The notes under the pieces are model-generated. The model was not told where the DNA came from, made no database searches, and was given only the letters and a program-made list of their open reading frames with translations. Positions 26,579 through 34,599 of a stretch of 41,879 bases of DNA are shown piece by piece. The DNA lies in assembly GCA_022360105.1 (NCBI GenBank), contig JAKSDL010000787.1, positions 1-41,879 of the forward strand. Direction: 5' to 3'. The stretch comes from Pseudomonadota bacterium (GTDB taxonomy: Bacteria; SAR324; XYD2-FULL-50-16; JAHJRI01). Both the position numbers and the translations under genes were made by a program. Within the stretch, counting starts at the first letter, position 1. Each line of letters begins with the position of its first letter.

Positions 26579-28132
26579 ATGACAAAACGGAATGAGGTAG
26601 ATGAGCTTGTAAGATTGAGGGAAAAAGCACGCGAAGGTGGTGGGCCCGAGAGAATCAAAACTCATCACGCAAAAGGGCGCAAAACCGCTAGGGAACGGTT
26701 GGCACTGCTTTTGGACGAAGGAAGTTTTGAAGAATTTGACATGTTCAAAACACATCGTTGTCATCATTTTGGTATGGAAAAACAAGAGTACCTAGGCGAT
26801 GGTGTGGTAACGGGTTATGGAACCATTCAGGGCAGGCTGGTTTACGTTTTTTCTCAGGATTTTACAGTTTTTGGTGGGGCTTTGTCAGAAACCTTTGCAG
26901 AGAAAGTATGCAAGATTATGGATATGGCCGTGAAAAACGGTGCGCCTGTGATTGGTTTAAACGATTCCGGTGGAGCCCGGATTCAAGAAGGTATTGAAAG
27001 TCTGGCAGGCTATACCGATATTTTCCTGCGCAATGTTACTTCTTCCGGAGTGGTTCCCCAGCTTTCAGGAATTTTTGGACCGTGTGCTGGTGGTGCAGTA
27101 TATTCTCCGGCTCTGACGGATTTCACCGTAATGGTTCAAAAAAACAGCTATATGTTCCTGACAGGACCTAAAGTGGTGAAAGCGGTGACTCATGAAGAGG
27201 TTGACACCGATTCTTTGGGAGGGGCAGGTGTACATACGGCTAAAAGTGGTGTTGCTCATCTGGCTGCAGAATCGGAGGAACAGGCGATTGAATTCCTCAA
27301 GGATATCTTTTCCTATATTCCGCAGAATAACATGGAAATCCCACCTTTTGCTGCTACTAAAGATCCTGCCAATCGCTGTGATCCTACCTTGGATGAAATT
27401 GTTCCCGAGAATCCCAACGAAGCATACGATATCAAGGATGTCATCTATCGTACGGTTGATGATGGAAAATTCGTGGAAATTCAACCGGAATATGCACCAA
27501 ATCTGGTTGTGGGATTTGCTCGATACGGAGGCACGTCAGTTGGGGTTGTAGCCAACCAGCCGAAATTCCTGGCCGGAGTTCTGGATATTGATTCATCCGT
27601 GAAAGGAGCACGGTTTGTGAGATTTTGTGATGCTTTTAATATTCCCGTGGTTACCTTTGTGGATGTTCCTGGATTTTTACCGGGAACTGTTCAGGAACAT
27701 GGCGGAGTGATTCGAAATGGTGCAAAAATGCTTTATGCATATGCCGAAGCCACAGTACCCAAGGTAACCGTGATTACCAGGAAAGCCTACGGAGGAGCTT
27801 ACTGTGTAATGAGTTCCAAGCACCTGCGCGGGGACATTAATTATGCCTGGCCAACTGCAGAAATTGCCGTGATGGGTGCCAAGGGAGCTACTGAAATTCT
27901 ATACGCCAAAGACATAAAAAATCATGAAGGAGACAAGGCAGAATTCCTGAAAGCCAAAGAAGATGAATATGCAGAAAATTTTGCCAATCCATATATTGCG
28001 GCTAAAAGAGGATATGTGGATGATATCATTCTTCCAAATCGAACGCGATTTAGAATAATCAAGGCGTTAACCATGTTAAAAGACAAACGGGATTCCAATC
28101 CACCTAAAAAGCATGGTAATATTCCGTTATAA
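26579..28132 (+). CDS. mmdA: Methylmalonyl-CoA decarboxylase, carboxyltransferase (alpha) subunit
   Basis: A 517-residue biotin-dependent carboxyltransferase of the MmdA/PccB family, with two crotonase-like halves. Marks include [20 protein letters not shown] (first oxyanion loop), [17 protein letters not shown] and [11 protein letters not shown] (second oxyanion loop). It moves CO2 from (S)-methylmalonyl-CoA to biotin on MmdC, releasing propionyl-CoA. The same fold serves propionyl-CoA carboxylase; the neighbouring membrane subunits and the lack of a biotin carboxylase gene favour the Na+-pump decarboxylase. GGAGA precedes the ATG. Confidence 0.94.
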   Translation: MTKRNEVDELVRLREKAREGGGPERIKTHHAKGRKTARERLALLLDEGSFEEFDMFKTHRCHHFGMEKQEYLGDGVVTGYGTIQGRLVYVFSQDFTVFGGALSETFAEKVCKIMDMAVKNGAPVIGLNDSGGARIQEGIESLAGYTDIFLRNVTSSGVVPQLSGIFGPCAGGAVYSPALTDFTVMVQKNSYMFLTGPKVVKAVTHEEVDTDSLGGAGVHTAKSGVAHLAAESEEQAIEFLKDIFSYIPQNNMEIPPFAATKDPANRCDPTLDEIVPENPNEAYDIKDVIYRTVDDGKFVEIQPEYAPNLVVGFARYGGTSVGVVANQPKFLAGVLDIDSSVKGARFVRFCDAFNIPVVTFVDVPGFLPGTVQEHGGVIRNGAKMLYAYAEATVPKVTVITRKAYGGAYCVMSSKHLRGDINYAWPTAEIAVMGAKGATEILYAKDIKNHEGDKAEFLKAKEDEYAENFANPYIAAKRGYVDDIILPNRTRFRIIKALTMLKDKRDSNPPKKHGNIPL

Positions 28133-28205
28133 TTACATTGAGGCGATGCCGTAACTGCGCCCGCAATGACAATGAGTTTCATCGTAAGCAGATAAGGAAG
28201 GTCTC

Positions 28206-28622
28206 ATGGAACAGTTTAATATTCAAAACATTTTTGATGGTCAGGCCATTGGTATTAGTCTGACCGGAATGTCTATTGTCTTTAGCGGCCTGCTTTTAAT
28301 CAGTATTTATATATGGATGTTGCCGCATATACTGAAGTGGATGTCCAAAAAAGCCACATCCGAAAAGGTCAAAAAAGTCAAACCCGACAAAGTTAAAGTT
28401 AAAGAAAAAGTAACAGCTCCAAAAGCTGTTGTTGCCACTACTACCGAAGATGAATTTAATGATATTGCCAGTGTCATTGGATTGGTTCTACAGTTGGAAC
28501 ACGAACATCTTACAAAAGTTGATAACGAACAGATCACTATCTCCAGGAACGTCAACCGGCCATCCATGTGGGGAACTGCCGGAAAGATGAGGAAAATGCC
28601 GCAGAGGAGGACTCATGCGTAA
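28206..28622 (+). CDS. mmdD: Decarboxylase delta/gamma (OadG-like) membrane subunit
   Basis: A 138-residue OadG/MmdD-type subunit. One transmembrane helix (about 17-40, G-I-S-L-T-G-M-S-I-V-F-S-G-L-L-L-I-S) is followed by a Lys-rich linker (about 47-66) and a C-terminal region holding E-D-E-F-N-D-I-A and I-S-R-N-V-N-R-P-S-M-W. These subunits hold the carboxyltransferase and the membrane pump together. AAGGAAGG lies before the ATG. The gene end overlaps the mmdC start by eight bases, and the mmdC ribosome site GAGGAGG lies inside it. Confidence 0.86.
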   Translation: MEQFNIQNIFDGQAIGISLTGMSIVFSGLLLISIYIWMLPHILKWMSKKATSEKVKKVKPDKVKVKEKVTAPKAVVATTTEDEFNDIASVIGLVLQLEHEHLTKVDNEQITISRNVNRPSMWGTAGKMRKMPQRRTHA

Positions 28623-29124
28623 ATATGAAGTATCAATTAATAATAAACAATATTCTGTTGTCGTCAAAAAATATACAGGAAGCGATGCGGAGTTAGAGAT
28701 TAATGGAAAACCTTACTCCGTGAAACTGGATGCGCCTATTACTGCAAGTGGTGCGCAGCCCAGTCCAATGCCTGCCCAAAGTCAGGCACAACCGGTCGTT
28801 CAGGCAGCCCCGACTCCCCCACCTGCTCAGGCTGCTCCTACACCACAAGCAGCTCCAACTCCCGCACCACAGGCAGCTCCTCAAGCTGCTCCTGCAGCCT
28901 CCGCCCAGGGCGGTGAAGTGATTCGTGCACCCATACCGGGATCGATTCTTGATATTCTGGTGAAGGTCGGTGATTCCGTTAATGAAGGTCAAACCGTTTT
29001 TAAAATGGAAGCCATGAAAATGGAAAACGATATTAACGCGGTAGGATCAGGTGTTGTCAAGGCGATCAATGTTGCTGTCGGCGATGCAGTTAACCAGGGT
29101 CAGGAATTGATGATCATCGGATAG
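28615..29124 (+). CDS. mmdC: Biotin carrier (gamma) subunit of methylmalonyl-CoA decarboxylase
   Basis: A 169-residue biotin carrier. A folded N-terminal piece (about 1-40) leads into an Ala/Pro/Gln-rich flexible linker (about 45-100), then a biotinyl domain with E-A-M-K135-M-E-N; Lys135 is the biotin site. The swinging arm shuttles carboxyl groups from MmdA to the membrane subunit MmdB. It starts inside the end of mmdD with GAGGAGG at ideal spacing. The linker-coding DNA is repetitive in GCTCC/CAGGC-type units, as expected for such linkers. Confidence 0.94.
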   Translation: MRKYEVSINNKQYSVVVKKYTGSDAELEINGKPYSVKLDAPITASGAQPSPMPAQSQAQPVVQAAPTPPPAQAAPTPQAAPTPAPQAAPQAAPAASAQGGEVIRAPIPGSILDILVKVGDSVNEGQTVFKMEAMKMENDINAVGSGVVKAINVAVGDAVNQGQELMIIG

Positions 29125-29164
29125 GTTTCATCTAATTGTGCACAATTTTATCGGGAGAAGCTGA

Positions 29165-30298
29165 ATGGAAACGCTAACAAGTTTTTTAAGCGCTACCGGG
29201 TTTGCACTAATGGAACCTGGGAATTTAATAATGATGGTCATCGGGATTGTTTTTATTACCCTGGCAATCGTTAAAGATTACGAACCCTTACTTTTACTAC
29301 CCATTGGTTTTGGAATTATCGTAGGTAACATACCTCACATTTCCAGCATGGCTTTGGGGGTTTATGATGAAGGAAGTGTTTTATACTATCTGTATTTTGG
29401 AGTCAGCCAGGGGATTTTCCCACCGTTGATTTTCCTTGGCATTGGGGCAATGACAGATTTTTCAACGATGTTGTCCAATCCCAAACTGGTTTTGTTAGGC
29501 GCTGCAGCCCAGGTGGGGATTTTTATCACCCTGATCGGTGCGATTTATCTTGGGTTTACAGCATCTGAAGCTGGTGCGATTGGAATTATCGGGGGAGCAG
29601 ACGGACCGACCGCTATTTTCCTCTCTGCAAAACTGGCGCCTCACTTGCTGGGAGCCATTGCAATTGCTGCCTATTCTTACATGGCCTTGGTACCTGTGAT
29701 TCAGCCGCCGATTATGAAGCTGCTGACAACCAAAGAGGAAAGGCTGATGAGAATGAAGCCACCACGACAGGTGCCTGCCAGGGAAAGAATTATTTTCCCC
29801 ATTGTGGCGTTTCTGATTTGCGGGTTGATTGCACCCGGTTCCCTGGCATTGATCGGAATGTTGATGTTTGGAAACCTGCTCAAGGAGAGCGGAGTGACAG
29901 AACGTCTGGCGAATTCAGCGAGAAATGCCATGATCGATATCGTTACCATATTATTGGGATTCTCTGTGGGCGCCAGTACACAGGCAGATCATTTCCTGAC
30001 TCCTCAATCGATCCTGATCTTTGGTCTGGGTGCCGCTTCATTTAGTGTTGCCACAGCTGGAGGTCTTCTGTTTGCAAAACTGATGAACCTGTTTCTTTCG
30101 GACGAAAACAAAATCAACCCACTGGTTGGAGCTGCAGGAGTATCTGCGGTACCGGATTCTGCCCGTGTGGTTCAAATGGTGGGGCAAAACGAAGATCCAA
30201 CCAACTTTCTGCTTATGCATGCCATGGCACCTAATGTTGCCGGAGTAATCGGTTCTGCCATCGCAGCCGGGGTCCTCTGGACAGTCATGGTGGGGTAA
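29165..30298 (+). CDS. mmdB: Na+-translocating decarboxylase beta subunit
   Basis: A 377-residue polytopic membrane protein of the OadB/MmdB/GcdB family with about ten hydrophobic segments. It decarboxylates carboxybiotin and moves Na+ outward. The family hallmark G-I-I-G-G-A-D146-G-P-T-A-I-F is present; the Asp in this motif is essential for Na+ binding in OadB. G-F-S-V-G-A-S-T-Q-A and G-A-A-G-V-S-A-V-P-D-S-A-R are also conserved. GGGAGAAG lies before the ATG. It is the last gene of the module and is followed by a palindrome cluster. Confidence 0.96.
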   Translation: METLTSFLSATGFALMEPGNLIMMVIGIVFITLAIVKDYEPLLLLPIGFGIIVGNIPHISSMALGVYDEGSVLYYLYFGVSQGIFPPLIFLGIGAMTDFSTMLSNPKLVLLGAAAQVGIFITLIGAIYLGFTASEAGAIGIIGGADGPTAIFLSAKLAPHLLGAIAIAAYSYMALVPVIQPPIMKLLTTKEERLMRMKPPRQVPARERIIFPIVAFLICGLIAPGSLALIGMLMFGNLLKESGVTERLANSARNAMIDIVTILLGFSVGASTQADHFLTPQSILIFGLGAASFSVATAGGLLFAKLMNLFLSDENKINPLVGAAGVSAVPDSARVVQMVGQNEDPTNFLLMHAMAPNVAGVIGSAIAAGVLWTVMVG

Positions 30299-30402
30299 AG
30301 GACCTGCCTGCTGAAAGATGGGCTTATTCTAATGCCCTTCTTTTCCTTCATGTAGAACAATCATTTCGAAGTAGTAGAGATTATATTGAATTGTTGAATT
30401 TG

Positions 30403-30586
30403 ATGGGTAAGCGAGCTTACCCATTCTACATCAAAAGAGCATGAATCATTTGAATCAGAGGCGGATTCTAAATACTGTCTTTCTAAGTGGGATCTTAAAC
30501 AGGATGTAGGGTGGGTCAAGCGAAGCGGACCCACCGACATGCATTGTGACTCAATCAAAATTGATGGGTAAAAGAGCTTACCCATC
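30403..30586. repeat. Cluster of three palindromic elements downstream of mmdB
   Basis: Element A is ATGGGTAAGC-GA-GCTTACCCAT (30403-30424), a perfect ten-base-pair palindrome. Element B is GGTGGGTC (30510-30517) with GACCCACC (30528-30535) around an AAGCGAAGCG loop. Element C is GATGGGTAA (30563-30571) with TTACCCATC (30578-30586). A and C share arms with the palindrome at 225-246. They lie between convergent genes (mmdB and gspC), as REP-like elements often do. No transposase is nearby. The rest of 30299-30624 holds no gene. Confidence 0.75.
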
Positions 30587-30624
30587 CTCATAGTAGGAAG
30601 AAGGGATCGGTATTTTTTGAGAGC

Positions 30625-31605
30625 TTAATTCACGAAATAATTCAGTTTTTGTGGATTACCACTGCGCTCAATCTCAATTGTGAATTCTCTTTCATTACGT
30701 AGCAGGTTAAACAAACCCATAATTTTTTCCCCACCGGCTTCTGCCAGGCTTTCTCCATTTACATTTTTAATGACATCGTTGTTGCGAAGGCCCAGCTTTT
30801 CATAAAGGCTGCCCTTATCGATAGCTTTGACTTTGAAACCTTGGTGTTTGCCACCCTTAAAATAGGGAACCATTCGAGCCTGGTTTAAAAGAGCGCCAAA
30901 ATCGTTCAAGTGGGTATCTACCTCAGTTGCTGTTATGTAAAAATTGCGACCGTCCGTGGAATATTTATTGGAAACGGGTTCCACTTTTCTAATGCGCGAA
31001 GGCGTTTTTCTCGCGACCTTTGGTGCCGGGGCTGCCTTTTTGAGCTTATCATCTTCTGTAGTGGTGAGCGTCCCAATTTCATTTCCCAGTTTAATTAAAA
31101 CCCTTTGGTTACCATAGGTCGTGAAAATCCTGTGCACCACTGCACCCGATTCGAATAGCTCATCCCCGATAGTGAAAATATCTTCCTTGCGTTTTTTCTT
31201 TTGTTTGATCACACAGAAAATATAATAGTTTTTGCGATAATGTATCCCTTTCAATTCCAAATCATTGATCAGATCGCTTAACACTTTACCTGGTGCAACG
31301 ACAGGAATTTCTTCAACAATGACAGGCTTTTTCTCCGCTTCTACTTCAACATTGAAGATATTCTGCTCTAAGATATTTTTGAATTCAGTGTATTTCCGGG
31401 GTCTGTCCTGGATAGTCTGCTTGGGTGGAACAAATTTAGCTTCCTGGTGAGGAATCTGCAGATATTCGTTTTCTACAACAGTTGCAACAATACCACCGGC
31501 AGACCAAGCCAATATTCCTACCATCAGGACATTGGCACTCGTTAAAACCTGGGAAAATGTGATCGTGTCTTTAATTCGTAACAGAACGGTTTGCCAGGAC
31601 ATCAT
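30625..31605 (-). CDS. gspC: Type II secretion system protein GspC (PDZ-containing)
   Basis: A 326-residue inner-membrane protein. One transmembrane helix (about 22-43) follows a short cytoplasmic N-terminus. A homology-region domain (about 108-185, with G-D-E-L-F-E-S-G-A-V-V-H-R-I-F) binds the secretin GspD in known systems. A basic linker (about 190-210) leads to a C-terminal PDZ domain (about 245-320, G-L-R-N-N-D-V-I-K-N-V-N-G). The layout is that of GspC in type II secretion. The start is ATG at 31605; the next codon is also ATG and has better spacing to AAGGA. No other gsp gene is in the window. Confidence 0.87.
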   Translation of the reverse strand: MMSWQTVLLRIKDTITFSQVLTSANVLMVGILAWSAGGIVATVVENEYLQIPHQEAKFVPPKQTIQDRPRKYTEFKNILEQNIFNVEVEAEKKPVIVEEIPVVAPGKVLSDLINDLELKGIHYRKNYYIFCVIKQKKKRKEDIFTIGDELFESGAVVHRIFTTYGNQRVLIKLGNEIGTLTTTEDDKLKKAAPAPKVARKTPSRIRKVEPVSNKYSTDGRNFYITATEVDTHLNDFGALLNQARMVPYFKGGKHQGFKVKAIDKGSLYEKLGLRNNDVIKNVNGESLAEAGGEKIMGLFNLLRNEREFTIEIERSGNPQKLNYFVN

Positions 31606-31792
31606 GAATCCTTTGTGTTTGAATTCGGTATCGCATTCATCCGGTTCATAATTAAACCTGATTGTATCGCTTGATTGCCTTAATTAATGAGCTTGAACAT
31701 TGAAACATGATCCAGTCTACCCCGGTGGTCTGCTTTTGACAAATCTTGTTACAACTTGTTTTTTCGAACCGGAAGTCTGCCGTGAAATTTAT

Positions 31793-32779
31793 TTATGTTG
31801 TTTTTGCAAACGCTATTCCCTGGAAAAGCTCTTGCTCTTTTAAGCGCTTGATAATGAATTGAGTGGGCTTCAAGCGATGCTTTGTCCATTCGGGAGCTAC
31901 CAACTCATCCCATCTTGGAGCAACGGCTGCGAGTCTTTGTACCGCTATGTCCGGTGATAGATGACTCAAGAATAAGATTACCCGACGAGTGTATTCATCC
32001 AGTTCAATCGGTGTAAATTTCTTTTCTTTGTACAAGTCGTGAAGGGGTGTATTGGCCAGAACATGCAGATTGTGCAGCTTTACGTTATCCACGGGGAGTT
32101 CGTTGGTTTTTTTAGCTGCATTGATGATATCCTCGTCTTGTTCATCCGGTAATCCGAAGATCAAATGCAACCCGATATTAATCCCGGCTTCCTGATGCAA
32201 TTTAAGGATGACTTCGATCGATTCTTCTGCAGTATGTCCGCGATTGAGAAACTCAAGCTGCCGATTTAAAAAGCTTTGAACACCCAGCTCCACGGAAACA
32301 TAATGCGAATTACATATCTCCTTAAGATAGGGATAAATCTCATCGGGCAGGCAATCCGGCCTTGTTCCAAAAGCGACCCCCACGACCCGGTCTTTTGAAA
32401 GGGCAAGACCCACATCAGCCCTGAATTGCTCCAACCTTCGATAAGTATTGGTAAAAGGTTGAAAATACACCAGAAATTTATTGACACGGAAGCGCTTATG
32501 AAGTTTTTCGCGATTGATTATTATCTGTTCTTCAAGAGGGTGATGGTTGATTAAGTGACTACCGGCAGATCCTAGCTCATCGCAGAAAATGCAGCCAACA
32601 CCCTTGTTCTTTTCCCTGTTGGGACAGGTTTGTGCAGCACTGACCGTAATTTTGTAAACCTTCTCTCCAAATCGGTTTTTGTAGTATCGACTGATGGGAA
32701 AATAGGGTTGTCCATCCCATTCAGGAAAATCTTTCGTAGGCACTGTGAAATCGTCTTTTTTTACTGGTGTAAACTTCAC
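31793..32779 (-). CDS. YhcC-type (TIGR01212) radical SAM protein
   Basis: A 328-residue radical SAM protein. The iron-sulfur cluster Cys pattern is C52-P-N-R...G-C63-I-F-C66, characteristic of the YhcC family and not of the general CxxxCxxC type. Further family motifs are Y-F-Q-P-F-T-N-T-Y, F-G-T-R-P-D-C-L-P-D, V-E-L-G-V-Q-S and H-L-I-F-G-L-P-D-E. The start shown is GTG at 32779, giving a 59-base overlap with the end of the upstream helicase gene. A GTG at codon 13 (32743) is an alternative with less overlap; the conserved region begins after both. The substrate of this family is not well established. Confidence 0.88.
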   Translation of the reverse strand: MKFTPVKKDDFTVPTKDFPEWDGQPYFPISRYYKNRFGEKVYKITVSAAQTCPNREKNKGVGCIFCDELGSAGSHLINHHPLEEQIIINREKLHKRFRVNKFLVYFQPFTNTYRRLEQFRADVGLALSKDRVVGVAFGTRPDCLPDEIYPYLKEICNSHYVSVELGVQSFLNRQLEFLNRGHTAEESIEVILKLHQEAGINIGLHLIFGLPDEQDEDIINAAKKTNELPVDNVKLHNLHVLANTPLHDLYKEKKFTPIELDEYTRRVILFLSHLSPDIAVQRLAAVAPRWDELVAPEWTKHRLKPTQFIIKRLKEQELFQGIAFAKTT

Positions 32780-34130
32780 CTGTATTGGCGGTGATTATCT
32801 CGTATAATACGGCGGTTTTGTTATCTTTTTTCCTGAGGATACGTCCCAATCGTTGGACGTGTTCCCGCACTGTTGCGGTTCCCGAAATGATAACGGCCAC
32901 ATTGGCTTCGGGCACATCCACACCTTCGTTTAATACCCGGGAATTAACCAAAAACGGCCATTTGCCCTGCCGAAAGTTTTCAAGTATCAGCTTTCTTTCT
33001 TTGGCTTTTGTCTCATGGGTGATCAGGGGGAGTAAAAACAATGAACTGATATAGTATGCGGTTTTATTGTCATTCGTAAAGATAAGTATCCTGGATTCGT
33101 TATGACGAACCAGGATTTCGGCCAGTTTTTCCATTTTCCCGGTGGCTGACAAGGAAATCTGTTTTTGGGTATTGAAACTTCGAATGGCGTTTCGTCCTTC
33201 GGCAGATCGATAAGCATGCATGACGAATCTTTCCCAGGAATAGCGGTTACCGAATAGATTAGGCACCTTATCCCGAAATGCCTGGTAAACTCCCCTGTGA
33301 TAATCATAAGAACGCCGTTCCTCTCCCGTAAGGTCCACTTCGATTGTATTGACCTCATAGGGCGCCAGAAAATCGCCTGATAACTGGTGAATCTGTTTGG
33401 AGTAGGTAACCGGTCCCAGGACGTCTTTTAACAACTGTTGTCTGTCGGATTCGACTGAGGGTGTGGCTGTCAAACCAAGTTTGTAGGGTGCGATGTAAGC
33501 CCGGGTCATTTGAGAGTAAGCTGGTGAAGGTAAGTGATGGCACTCATCAAAAATAATCATGCAAAAACGATTTCCGATTGTTTCGGCTTGTATTCTGGCG
33601 GAATCATAAGTAGAAACGGTAACATCCTTTAAATCATTACTTCCACCGCCTAGTAAGCCTATGTCACAAGCAAACCATTCTTCCAGGTTTTTCTGCCATT
33701 GGAGTATCAAATCGATAGTTGGGGCCATGACCAGGGTTGATCTCTGGACTTCCTGAATAGCCAAGGCGGCAAGATAGCTTTTTCCGGCACCTGTAGGGAG
33801 TACGGCAATCCCTTTTTTGGAATGGTTCCAGGAATTTAATGCTTCAGATTGATAGGTAAAAGGTGTAAACTCGGTTTTCAGCAATATGCTTAATTTGTTG
33901 TATTTTGGCGCAAAATCTGAATATCGAATCTTGTTTTTATAAAGAAATCGTATCAATTCACGGTACTTATCAGCATGACAGCGATAACTCCGGGTTCTGT
34001 GATCCCAGGAAAGGAAAGGCAGGGATGTTTCCAAGTTGATAACATCACTTTTGGAAACCGAGAGGGTTCCCTTGTGATATTGAATCTCAACGGGTTTCGA
34101 AGTAAGCGATGTAGTTTCCTGAGAATCCAT
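32721..34130 (-). CDS. XPB/Rad25-like superfamily 2 helicase
   Basis: A 469-residue DExH helicase. It has Walker A L-P-T-G-A-G-K-S (111-118), motif II F-D-E195-C-H-H, motif III L-T-A-T-P (220-224) and motif VI Q-R-L-G-R-I-L-R-K. The L-A-P-Y-E-V segment after motif III and the compact two-lobe layout resemble XPB-type helicases of archaea and bacteria, which act in DNA repair. The first 85 residues are a non-helicase domain. No partner nuclease gene is adjacent. The ATG at 34130 is divergent from the Sm-like gene, with only 43 bp between starts, so the promoters must overlap. Its 3' end overlaps the radical SAM gene. Confidence 0.87.
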   Translation of the reverse strand: MDSQETTSLTSKPVEIQYHKGTLSVSKSDVINLETSLPFLSWDHRTRSYRCHADKYRELIRFLYKNKIRYSDFAPKYNKLSILLKTEFTPFTYQSEALNSWNHSKKGIAVLPTGAGKSYLAALAIQEVQRSTLVMAPTIDLILQWQKNLEEWFACDIGLLGGGSNDLKDVTVSTYDSARIQAETIGNRFCMIIFDECHHLPSPAYSQMTRAYIAPYKLGLTATPSVESDRQQLLKDVLGPVTYSKQIHQLSGDFLAPYEVNTIEVDLTGEERRSYDYHRGVYQAFRDKVPNLFGNRYSWERFVMHAYRSAEGRNAIRSFNTQKQISLSATGKMEKLAEILVRHNESRILIFTNDNKTAYYISSLFLLPLITHETKAKERKLILENFRQGKWPFLVNSRVLNEGVDVPEANVAVIISGTATVREHVQRLGRILRKKDNKTAVLYEIITANTGEVYTSKKRRFHSAYERFS

Positions 34131-34173
34131 GCAATATCAGGTTGATAACGTTAAGTAACCGGTCAGAAGAAAC

Positions 34174-34389
34174 ATGTCAGATAAAAAAGCAAAACCACAG
34201 ATCGCCCATGATGCGATCATGCTCAGCAAAATAATATCCGAAAAACAGACGATTAAAATAACCTTTCCGGATGGCGAATTCCTAATCGATCAGCTCAGGT
34301 GGCATACTTCCGACCATTTGGGATTGAAAAACGGAAAGGTCGTCAACAAATCGGCTATGAAATACTGGGAGGTTGTTGAGGATGATTAA
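34174..34389 (+). CDS. Small Hfq/Sm-like protein
   Basis: A 71-residue protein of one domain. After a short basic N-terminus and a helix (about 11-23), the segment K-Q-T-I-K-I-T-F-P-D-G-E-F-L (24-37), then I-D-Q-L-R-W-H...D-H-L-G-L-K and V-V-N-K-S-A-M-K-Y-W resemble the strand order of Sm folds. In divergent Hfq proteins, such as the cyanobacterial ones, the pattern is V-x-I-x-L-x-x-G-x-x-L-x-G-x-I-x-W ... A-I-x-Y-I. The Hfq Y/F-K-H motif is replaced by N-K-S. An Hfq-like RNA chaperone is the best guess. It is divergent from the helicase gene and overlaps a possible small ORF at its end. Confidence 0.55.
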   Translation: MSDKKAKPQIAHDAIMLSKIISEKQTIKITFPDGEFLIDQLRWHTSDHLGLKNGKVVNKSAMKYWEVVEDD

Positions 34390-34516
34390 CATCCAACCCA
34401 AAAAAGAGCTGGGTTTGCTTAACCCGGAAACAAAATATAAGACAGACATTGCTTTAAGTCAAAGTTATCTGATGGAGAATCCGGGAAATCAAAGGATTGT
34501 AATACATTTCAGTTAA
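34382..34516 (+). CDS. Possible 44-residue ORF overlapping the Sm-like gene
   Basis: An ATG inside the last codons of the Sm-like gene opens a 44-codon frame that ends with TAA at 34514-34516. GGAGG lies nine bases upstream, a usable ribosome site. The product is polar, with no signal peptide, and I recognise no family. Two competing hairpins lie within it: AACCCA (34395-34400)/TGGGTT (34410-34415), and GGGTT (34411-34415)/AACCC (34421-34425). So the segment could instead be the 3' UTR and terminator of the upstream gene. Confidence 0.3.
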   Translation: MINIQPKKELGLLNPETKYKTDIALSQSYLMENPGNQRIVIHFS

Positions 34517-34599
34517 AAAATACTGTACACTGAGGTTTTTTTACGCATGATCCATTTCTAATCAGCCCTTTAGCTTTTGCTCAATAGAAATAATCGAAT

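Noticed and set aside
28795..28915. Short direct repeats rich in GCTCC/CAGGC
   Set aside because: They encode the Ala/Pro-rich flexible linker of the biotin carrier, a normal feature of such proteins, and not an independent repeat array or CRISPR.
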